Shown here piece after piece: positions 1-5,126 of a stretch of DNA of 7,306 nucleotides; within the stretch, counting starts at the first letter, position 1, and each line of letters begins with the position of its first letter. Location of the stretch: the NCBI GenBank assembly GCA_947589145.1, contig CANQCB010000073.1, forward strand, positions 1 through 7,306, written 5' to 3'. Below the pieces are notes generated by a model. It did not search any database, was not told the DNA's origin, and worked only from the letters and a program-made list of their open reading frames with translations. The position numbers and the translations under genes are program-made. The DNA is from an uncultured Clostridia bacterium (GTDB taxonomy: Bacteria > Bacillota > Clostridia > Christensenellales > Pumilibacteraceae).

Positions 1-1122
1 GGCGACCCAGAGCAGGGTAAATCCCACGTTGCAATCTTGCGTGCCGATCATTTCGAAAATCATATCGATCGGACCGACGAGTCCCGCCGTGCCCATTCCG
101 CTTCCCGTCGGAGTGGCGAGCAGTCCGAGCGTAGCCGTCCCGTTGGGGAGAATAACGCTCAATGCGCCGAGTATAAGCGACGAGATCACGGGCGGAACGA
201 AGAGGAGGGGCTTTTTGAAAATGTTCGGAATTTGAAGCATGGACGTCCCGACGCCCTGCGCCACAAGTCCGCCCCATTTGTTTTCGCGGAAACTCATGAC
301 CGCAAAGCCCACCATCTGGCAGCAGCACCCGACGACCGCCGCGCCCGCCGCAATGCCGCTCAGCCCGATAGAGATACCGATCGCCGCCGAGGAAATGGGC
401 AGAGTGAGGCACACGCCCATGACCGCGGCTATCACCGCGCCGGTAATTACCGAAACGGCGATATTGAGTTGCGCCAACCAACCGATAAACACGCCGAGTT
501 GGGTAAGCGCGAGGGAAATGGGATAACCGAGCCCGATACCGACGATCGAACCGCATATAATTCCGACGAGCGGCGTAACGAGTATATCCACCTTCGTCCG
601 TCCGCTGACGAGGTTTGCCATAACCATTGCCGTCATGCTCCCGATAAACGCGCCCATGGGGTCGCCCGCCGAGGCGACGGAGAGGGAGAATCCTTTTTCC
701 GCATAAACATCGGGGACGACGCCGCTCACCGTGCTTATAAGCAGTTTGGCATACGACCCGATCATGCCTGCGGCGCAGGCGGCTACGATGACGAGCGGCT
801 TCGTTTTTTTCATTTTAATGCAAATTCCCGCGCCGATACCCGCGCCCATTGCTATTTGCGCGATCTTGCCGATACCTTCGAGCATAAGCCCGAACCAATT
901 CGACCCGCCTTTGTTGCAGAGATTGCCTATCTGCCACAAAATCGTGCCCGCTATGAGCGTTGCGAACAGACCGAGCGCCATACCGCCCATGCCGTCGATG
1001 AATATATAGTTCATGAGCCAGGCGAACCTTTGCCCGCCGCTCTTGCACTCCCCGAACTTCATTTCCGACAGCTTTTTCGGTCGTTCGGTTGCTTCACATT
1101 CTTCCGTGTCCTTTTCTTCCAT
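1..1122 (-). CDS. PTS sugar transporter subunit IIC (PTS_EIIC_2 family), 3' end outside window
   Basis: The first 374 codons of a polytopic inner-membrane permease are present; the reading frame is open to base 1, so the C-terminus is missing. Residues 1-35 are a hydrophilic, acidic N-terminus. From about residue 36 onward there are successive hydrophobic helices, including GMALGLFATLIAGTI (47-61), and the sequence contains the conserved family blocks KVDILVTPL (177-185), LPISSAAIGI (241-250), GAAVVGCCCQMVGFAVMSF (260-278), GTSMLQIPN (292-300) and GSGMGTAGLVG (340-350). These are characteristic of the stand-alone EIIC type called PTS_EIIC_2 in Pfam. Known family: transport of an unidentified sugar-like substrate. 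No EIIA, EIIB or HPr-like domain is fused or adjacent in the window, so the phosphorylation partner and substrate are unknown. The start is supported by GAGG at 1128-1131, five bases upstream. It is divergent from the nuclease gene and sits behind a leader with terminator-like structure. Confidence 0.92.
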   Translation of the reverse strand, partial: MEEKDTEECEATERPKKLSEMKFGECKSGGQRFAWLMNYIFIDGMGGMALGLFATLIAGTILWQIGNLCNKGGSNWFGLMLEGIGKIAQIAMGAGIGAGICIKMKKTKPLVIVAACAAGMIGSYAKLLISTVSGVVPDVYAEKGFSLSVASAGDPMGAFIGSMTAMVMANLVSGRTKVDILVTPLVGIICGSIVGIGLGYPISLALTQLGVFIGWLAQLNIAVSVITGAVIAAVMGVCLTLPISSAAIGISIGLSGIAAGAAVVGCCCQMVGFAVMSFRENKWGGLVAQGVGTSMLQIPNIFKKPLLFVPPVISSLILGALSVILPNGTATLGLLATPTGSGMGTAGLVGPIDMIFEMIGTQDCNVGFTLLWVA

Positions 1123-1136
1123 ATTGTCCTCGATAC

Positions 1137-1161
1137 AAAAAAATCGGCGATTATGCGCCGA
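1137..1161 (-). terminator. Intrinsic-terminator-like hairpin in the permease leader (attenuator candidate)
   Basis: On the minus strand, TCGGCG (1161-1156) and CGCCGA (1149-1144) form a 6-bp, GC-rich stem around a 6-base loop, followed at once by seven T residues (1143-1137). The T run ends six bases before the GAGG ribosome-binding site of the permease. No gene lies upstream on this strand that it could terminate, and a strong promoter lies about 70 bases upstream, so premature termination of the permease transcript is the natural reading. The stem is short, so its efficiency is uncertain. Confidence 0.6.
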
Positions 1162-1212
1162 AAACGAATGTTGTTTTTATAAAGCCGTACATTCTACGCT
1201 TTCGGATAATCG
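1148..1212 (-). promoter_or_regulatory. Alternative long stem (antiterminator candidate) in the permease leader
   Basis: A three-part imperfect inverted repeat spans this stretch. In minus-strand order CGATTAT (1212-1206), CCGAAA (1205-1200) and GAATGT (1194-1189) pair with ACATTC (1171-1166), TTTCGG (1163-1158) and ATAATCG (1154-1148). This gives 19 base pairs with a 5x2 internal loop, a 3-base bulge and a 17-base apical loop. The 3' half takes up the whole 5' arm and loop of the terminator-like hairpin and part of its 3' arm, so the two folds exclude each other. That arrangement is typical of transcription-attenuation leaders. A 13-codon ORF (1192-1151, MYGFIKTTFVFGA) lies inside it but has no clear Shine-Dalgarno site. 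The signal that would choose between folds is unknown. Confidence 0.55.
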
Positions 1213-1218
1213 ATATTT

Positions 1219-1252
1219 TTTACAGGTCGAGTATACGCCTCGCTATTGTAAA
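1219..1252. promoter_or_regulatory. Dyad over the permease promoter, possible operator
   Basis: TTTACA (1219-1224) and TGTAAA (1247-1252) are exact inverted repeats. Between them, CGAG (1228-1231) and CTCG (1239-1242) form a second inverted pair with nearly the same centre. The dyad covers the -10 box, most of the spacer and the predicted start of the permease transcript, where a bound repressor would block initiation. No regulator gene is visible in the window, so the binding protein is unknown and chance occurrence is possible. Confidence 0.3.
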
Positions 1253-1258
1253 TGTCAA
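1230..1258 (-). promoter_or_regulatory. Sigma-A-type promoter of the PTS permease gene
   Basis: On the minus strand TTGACA (1258-1253) is followed, after exactly 17 bases, by TATACT (1235-1230). The -35 is perfect and the -10 has five of six consensus bases. Transcription would start near 1223, giving a leader of about 100 nt before the permease start codon. That leader contains both alternative RNA folds described here. Confidence 0.75.
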
Positions 1259-1295
1259 GCGTTTCGTATACCTTCGAAAAAGGGCGCAAATGGCA

Positions 1296-1324
1296 TTGTT
1301 TTTTTCCCATAACCGTGATATAAT
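1296..1324 (+). promoter_or_regulatory. Promoter of the DUF2779 nuclease gene
   Basis: TTGTTT (1296-1301), a 17-base spacer and a perfect TATAAT (1319-1324) lie just upstream of the nuclease start codon. The predicted transcript start near 1331 leaves a 20-base leader that is almost only a purine-rich ribosome-binding region. Confidence 0.65.
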
Positions 1325-1350
1325 GACGACAGAAAAAGGAGAGAAGAGGA

Positions 1351-2823
1351 ATGCTTTATTTCAGCAAGTCGAAATACACCGCTTTCAAAAAGTGCGAAAA
1401 ACTCTGTTGGTTGCAAAAATACAAACCCGAGGAACGCGAAATCGACGCCGAAGCGCAGGCGCGGTTTGCGCGCGGAACGGAAGTCGGCGAACTTGCGAGA
1501 GGGCTGTTCGGCGCGTACAAGGACGCGACCGTCGTCAAAATCGACGGGTCGTTGGATTTGAACGCGATGAAAACGCGGACGGCGACTCTCGTCGCAACGG
1601 GCGCGGAGAACATATGCGAAGCGGCGTTTTCGTATAACGGACTTTATTGCGCCGTGGACATTCTGCATAAACAGGGCGACGGCTACGCGATATACGAGGT
1701 CAAAAGTTCGACATCGGTTCACGACTACTATGTCGCCGACCTTGCATATCAGAAATACGTCGTTGAAAATTGCGGCGTGAACGTAGTCGGCGCGTACCTG
1801 ATCCTGCTCAACGGCGAATATCGTCGGCACGGCGCGCTCGACATACATAAACTGTTCGCGATAGAAGATATTTCCGACCGTTTGGGCGAAGAGATCGACC
1901 GCATGGACGCCGTTTTGTCCCGCGCGGAAACGGTTATGAACGGACCCGAACCGCTGACGGAAATCGGAATAAAGTGCGCTCCGAGTTGCGATTATTGGAA
2001 ATATTGCACGCGCGGGTTGCCTTCGCCGTCGGTTTTCGATTTATATTCTTTCCCCGGGAAATGGGATTGTTATGCCAAAGGCATAGTTACTTTTTCCGAC
2101 GTTTTGTCCCACGACGTGCCGCTTACCTTCGTTCAGAAAATGCAGATAGAACACGCGCTCGCCGACAAGCCCGTATACGTGAATAAAGAGGGAATAAAAG
2201 CCTTTCTGTCAACGTTGACCTATCCGCTTTACTTCCTCGACTTCGAGACCATGCAAATGGCGGTGCCCGAATATGAGGCAGCGAAGCCCAATGAACAAAT
2301 ACCCTTCCAATACTCCTTGCACCGCCTGACCGAAAACGGCGAACTCGGGCACACCGAGTTTTTGGCGGAGAGCGGGATCGACCCCCGTCGGAAACTTGCG
2401 GAGCGGCTTTGCGAGGACTTCCCGCAGGACGTTTGCACGCTGGCTTACAATTCCAAGTTCGAGTGCGGAGTGATTTCCCGACTTGCCGAAGTGTTTCCCG
2501 ATCTTGCGCCGCGCCTGACAAACATAAAAGAGGGAATAGTCGATCTTCTGCCCGTGTTCCGCAACGGATATTATTACAACCGCGCAATGGGCGGATCTTT
2601 TTCCATGAAGAGCGTGCTTCCGGCGGTATACCCCGATATGGACTATCGCAATCTCGACACGGTGCAAAACGGTATCGACGCCATGCTCGTTTTCCCCAAG
2701 ATAAAAGATATGCCGCCCGAAGAGGCGGAACGCACCCGCGCCGCACTGCTCGAATATTGCGAGCGCGATACGCTTGCCATGGTCATGCTTTTGCGCGAAT
2801 TGATAAGAGTTGCGAATAAATAA
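1351..2823 (+). CDS. DUF2779 protein: Cas4/RecB-like PD-(D/E)XK domain fused to a DEDD-type exonuclease domain
   Basis: A 490-residue protein with two apparent nuclease modules. The N-terminal half looks like a Cas4/RecB-type PD-(D/E)XK nuclease: D103, then E116-V-K118 in YEVKSS, then Q134-x-Y136 in LAYQKY. Cysteines C15 and C19 near the start and C209-x3-C213-x5-C219 after the nuclease core resemble the Fe-S cluster ligands of Cas4/AddB-like nucleases. The C-terminal half matches DUF2779, which I recall as an RNase H-like fold: FLDFET (D297, E299), AYNSKFE (366-371) and YCERD (Y469-x3-D473) correspond to DEDDy-type exonuclease motifs I-III, with E371 where an Asp is usual. SMKSVLPAVYP (418-428) is a family signature. 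A role in DNA or RNA processing or defence is inference; no experimental function is known to me. Start chosen for AAGGAG at 1337-1342, eight bases upstream. It stands alone, and no terminator separates it from ilvC. Confidence 0.85.
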   Translation: MLYFSKSKYTAFKKCEKLCWLQKYKPEEREIDAEAQARFARGTEVGELARGLFGAYKDATVVKIDGSLDLNAMKTRTATLVATGAENICEAAFSYNGLYCAVDILHKQGDGYAIYEVKSSTSVHDYYVADLAYQKYVVENCGVNVVGAYLILLNGEYRRHGALDIHKLFAIEDISDRLGEEIDRMDAVLSRAETVMNGPEPLTEIGIKCAPSCDYWKYCTRGLPSPSVFDLYSFPGKWDCYAKGIVTFSDVLSHDVPLTFVQKMQIEHALADKPVYVNKEGIKAFLSTLTYPLYFLDFETMQMAVPEYEAAKPNEQIPFQYSLHRLTENGELGHTEFLAESGIDPRRKLAERLCEDFPQDVCTLAYNSKFECGVISRLAEVFPDLAPRLTNIKEGIVDLLPVFRNGYYYNRAMGGSFSMKSVLPAVYPDMDYRNLDTVQNGIDAMLVFPKIKDMPPEEAERTRAALLEYCERDTLAMVMLLRELIRVANK

Positions 2824-2852
2824 TTGACAAAAGACGATACGGGGACTATAAT
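2824..2852 (+). promoter_or_regulatory. Consensus promoter of ilvC
   Basis: TTGACA (2824-2829), 17 bases, TATAAT (2847-2852): a perfect match to the housekeeping sigma consensus at both boxes with ideal spacing. The -35 begins on the base right after the TAA of the nuclease gene. The predicted start near 2859 gives a leader of about 33 bases, too short for a T-box or peptide attenuator, so ilvC is probably strongly and largely constitutively transcribed unless a repressor acts here. Confidence 0.85.
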
Positions 2853-2891
2853 TATGTAAATTAAGGAAAATTTTGTATAGGAGATAATAAT

Positions 2892-3908
2892 ATGGAACCC
2901 AGACTGTTTCACGAAGAAGACTGCAACCTCGGTCTTTTGAAGAAGAAAACCGTTGCCGTAATCGGTTACGGCTCGCAGGGTCACGCACACGCGCTCAACC
3001 TCAAAGACAGCGGCGTAAAAGTAATCGTCGGACTTTACGAAGGCAGCAAAAGCTGGCCGATAGCCGAAAAGGCGGGACTTAAAGTCATGACCGCGGCGGA
3101 CGCAGCGAAAGCCGCAGACGTCATTATGATCCTCATCAATGACGAGAAGCAGGCGAAGATGTACAAAAAGGACATCGAGCCCAACCTCACCGAGGGCAAG
3201 GCGCTTGCTTTCGCGCACGGCTTCAATATTCACTTCAAACAAATCGTTCCCCCGAAGAACGTCGACGTATTCATGATCGCGCCCAAAGGCCCCGGTCACA
3301 CCGTGCGCAGCGAGTATTGCGACGGTAAAGGCGTGCCTTGCCTCGTGGCTATTCATCAGGACTATACCGGCAAAGCGCTCGACGTTGCCCTCGCTTATGC
3401 GGCAGGTATCGGCGGCGCACGCGCAGGCGTTCTCGAAACGACCTTCAAGTGCGAGACCGAGACCGACCTCTTCGGCGAACAATGCGTCCTTTGCGGCGGC
3501 GTTACCGCGCTCATGAAAGCAGGTTTCGAAACGCTCGTAGAAGCGGGCTACGATCCTCGTAATGCATATTTCGAGTGCATTCACGAAATGAAGCTCATCG
3601 TTGACCTTATCTATAAGGGCGGCTTCCACACCATGCGCTACTCCATTTCCGATACCGCCGAATACGGCGACTACACCGTCGGCGAGCGCCTCATCACTCC
3701 CGCAGTCAAGGCGGAGATGAAGAAAGTCCTCACCGAGATCCAGGAAGGCACGTTCGCCTCCAAGTGGATCGCCGAGAACAACAACGGCAGAGCGTATTTC
3801 TATGCGAAACGCGAAAAGGAAGCAAGCCACCAACTCGAACAGGTAGGCGAGGAGATCCGCAAAATGTATTCTTGGTCCAAGAATACGGATATCGACAAAA
3901 CCGTCTGA
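2892..3908 (+). CDS. ilvC: Ketol-acid reductoisomerase, class I
   Basis: A cytosolic, Mg2+-dependent enzyme of valine, isoleucine and leucine synthesis. It isomerises and reduces acetolactate or acetohydroxybutyrate with NAD(P)H. The 338 residues are the normal class I length. The Rossmann domain carries GYGSQGHAHALNL (25-37) and a cofactor-specificity loop GLYEGSKSW (47-55). Expected active-site residues are present: H109, K132 in APKGPGH, D192 and E196 in DLFGEQ, E228 and E232 in YFECIHE, and S253. AGGAG at 2879-2883 lies eight bases upstream of the ATG. The loop has Y49 where many NADPH-dependent homologues have Arg, while S52 and S54 are kept, so cofactor preference is open. No other ilv or leu gene is in the window; the gene appears monocistronic. 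Confidence 0.97.
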   Translation: MEPRLFHEEDCNLGLLKKKTVAVIGYGSQGHAHALNLKDSGVKVIVGLYEGSKSWPIAEKAGLKVMTAADAAKAADVIMILINDEKQAKMYKKDIEPNLTEGKALAFAHGFNIHFKQIVPPKNVDVFMIAPKGPGHTVRSEYCDGKGVPCLVAIHQDYTGKALDVALAYAAGIGGARAGVLETTFKCETETDLFGEQCVLCGGVTALMKAGFETLVEAGYDPRNAYFECIHEMKLIVDLIYKGGFHTMRYSISDTAEYGDYTVGERLITPAVKAEMKKVLTEIQEGTFASKWIAENNNGRAYFYAKREKEASHQLEQVGEEIRKMYSWSKNTDIDKTV

Positions 3909-3926
3909 TAAAGGCACATGGCGACA

Positions 3927-4013
3927 TTCGAAAAATTGCCGACTTCGCGCGGTGATTCCCGCGCATAGCCGCCGATTTTTCTCGGAGCGCCGCTATTCGG
4001 GCAATTGTCGAAA
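3927..4013. other. Structured intergenic stretch downstream of ilvC
   Basis: The outer arms TTCGAAAAATTGCCGA (3927-3942) and TCGGGCAATTGTCGAAA (3997-4013) are imperfectly complementary, with one mismatch and two single-base bulges. Inside lie a GC-rich hairpin GCGCGG/CCGCGC (3947-3952 with 3959-3964) and a minor CCGA/TCGG pair (3972-3975 with 3982-3985). I see no ORF, and no run of T follows the GC-rich hairpin. It could be a folded 3' untranslated region of ilvC, a small RNA or a decayed palindromic repeat. The sequence does not decide among these. Confidence 0.3.
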
Positions 4014-4030
4014 ATTTATATTTGCATAAT

Positions 4031-4061
4031 AAAATCACTCTCCGGCTCGGAGAGTGATTTT
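4031..4061. terminator. Bidirectional intrinsic terminator between ilvC and the DUF445 gene
   Basis: AAAATCACTCTCCG (4031-4044) and CGGAGAGTGATTTT (4048-4061) are perfect 14-bp inverted repeats around the loop GCT. The A/T ends of the stem supply a T tract on either strand, so it can stop transcripts of both convergent genes. It lies 27 bases past the DUF445 stop codon and about 120 bases past the ilvC stop codon. Confidence 0.9.
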
Positions 4062-4087
4062 GCATTTCAAACGTAGCGGCGGCAGTA

Positions 4088-5002
4088 TTATAAGAGCAGT
4101 ACTATAAGGCTGTTGACAATGCCGACGACCGCGCCGAGAACGCCGCCGAGATTGACAATGGCGCGCAGTTCGCGTTTCATGACGGACATAAACAGCCTTT
4201 CGACTTCTTCCATGTCCATTTCGTTGATTTTTCTTTCCACGACGCCCGCAATATCGAATTCGGCGACGAACGAGACGATTTTCCCGACGACGTATTTTTC
4301 ATAGACGTCCCCGGCGAATGCGGAAATTTTATCGTGCGTGAGTTCGGCTTTTTCGGTAAAATTGCGAATGGGCGTAGCCGAAATCTTCCCGAGTTCGGCT
4401 TTAACGACGGGCAGGAGCGTCTCGTAACATTTTTGTTCGAGGAATACGTCGAGTTTTTCGCTCACCGATTCCGGGAGTTTGCGCAAAAACTTTCCGCCGA
4501 AAAAGCCGAGCAGTCCTCCGATACCCCCGCGCGAGCCGAGTATTTCCGCGAAGCGATCTGACAGGAGAGAGGGCAGAGCGCTTCGCATGCATTCGGTCAG
4601 CTTTTCGGTGACGATTTCGCTTGCGCGCCCGAGAAATTTATCGTAGACGTCGCCGTGACGGCGCATAACGCTTTCCGCCGTGGTATTTTCGTCAATACTT
4701 AAAACCGCGTTTGCCACGGCGTCACCCACTTTGATTTTTATTTCGTCGGAGACGAACAGACGTTGAATATCCGTCGGCGTGACGAGGGCGGTGCCGACCG
4801 CTTTGCCGAGCGCGCGTGCCATCGCTTTTCTGCGTTTGGGGATAATGCCGGGCGTAAAAGGAATGTGAATTTTCCACAGTTTAAGTTCGTTGTACGGGTG
4901 AAAAAGCATTTTGACGGCGAGCCAATTCGTGCAAAACCCTATGATCGCGCCGACCAAGGGACCCATAACGATTTTGAATGTCAATATCAACCATTCGGGC
5001 AT
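4088..5002 (-). CDS. DUF445 family membrane protein (YheB-like)
   Basis: About 304 residues. Near the N-terminus a hydrophobic segment (about 4-24) leads into TNWLAVKMLFHPY (25-37), and FTPGIIPKRR follows at 49-58; both are DUF445 signatures. The middle is a long amphipathic helical region. KRELR followed by a glycine-rich hydrophobic tail of about 20 residues (LGGVLGAVVGI...) ends the protein, so it is anchored at both ends. The function of the family is not established; B. subtilis YheB is a related membrane protein. Start choice: the frame reaches a TTG at 5032 that directly follows an in-frame TAA, but codons 5032-5003 are AT-rich, and homologues as I recall begin close to the first membrane segment, so I prefer the ATG at 5002. 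Neither start has a convincing Shine-Dalgarno site. The gene is convergent with ilvC and divergent from the transporter gene. Confidence 0.88.
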   Translation of the reverse strand: MPEWLILTFKIVMGPLVGAIIGFCTNWLAVKMLFHPYNELKLWKIHIPFTPGIIPKRRKAMARALGKAVGTALVTPTDIQRLFVSDEIKIKVGDAVANAVLSIDENTTAESVMRRHGDVYDKFLGRASEIVTEKLTECMRSALPSLLSDRFAEILGSRGGIGGLLGFFGGKFLRKLPESVSEKLDVFLEQKCYETLLPVVKAELGKISATPIRNFTEKAELTHDKISAFAGDVYEKYVVGKIVSFVAEFDIAGVVERKINEMDMEEVERLFMSVMKRELRAIVNLGGVLGAVVGIVNSLIVLLL

Positions 5003-5066
5003 ATAACATATTTTTTGTAATTTCTCGGTCAATTATGCTCGAATATTCCGCGCGGAACGCACATAG

Positions 5067-5094
5067 AACATAAAATCCCGCAAAACCCTTGCAA
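5067..5094 (-). promoter_or_regulatory. Candidate promoter of the DUF445 gene
   Basis: On the minus strand TTGCAA (5094-5089), 16 bases, TATGTT (5072-5067). The match is moderate (four of six bases in the -10). Because TTGCAA is its own reverse complement, this box coincides with the candidate -35 of the divergent transporter gene. The predicted start near 5060 would give a leader of about 58 bases to the ATG at 5002. Confidence 0.35.
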
Positions 5095-5117
5095 ATGACG
5101 AATTATAATGTTATAAT
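5089..5117 (+). promoter_or_regulatory. Promoter of the CNNM transporter gene
   Basis: TTGCAA (5089-5094), 17 bases, perfect TATAAT (5112-5117). A second TATAAT at 5104-5109 lacks a -35 box at a suitable distance. With the usual spacing transcription begins around 5124, only about three bases before the ATG at 5127, which would make the message essentially leaderless. Confidence 0.55.
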
Positions 5118-5126
5118 GACGCTGAT

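Noticed and set aside
1144..1161. The hairpin before the permease as the terminator of an upstream gene
   Set aside because: The next gene on that side is transcribed in the opposite direction, and the permease promoter lies upstream of the hairpin, so no other minus-strand transcript needs ending here.
37..1182. Long plus-strand ORF of 381 codons opposite the permease gene
   Set aside because: Its translation is rich in Arg, His and Asp with no recognisable family, and it lies antisense to a clearly conserved permease. It is a shadow of codon bias.
1351..2823. The Cas4-like domain as sign of a CRISPR-Cas locus
   Set aside because: There is no direct-repeat array and no cas1, cas2 or effector gene in the window. 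The C-terminal DUF2779 domain places the protein in a different family.
2853..2891. T-box or peptide-attenuator control of ilvC
   Set aside because: The predicted leader is only about 33 bases and contains no hairpin, terminator or leader ORF.
2643..3917. Minus-strand ORF of 424 codons opposite ilvC
   Set aside because: It covers an unmistakable ilvC on the other strand, and its product shows no family motif.
5003..5032. TTG at 5032 as the start of the DUF445 protein
   Set aside because: It directly follows a stop codon, has no good ribosome-binding site, and the ten extra codons are AT-rich and would extend beyond the usual N-terminus. It is not fully excluded.
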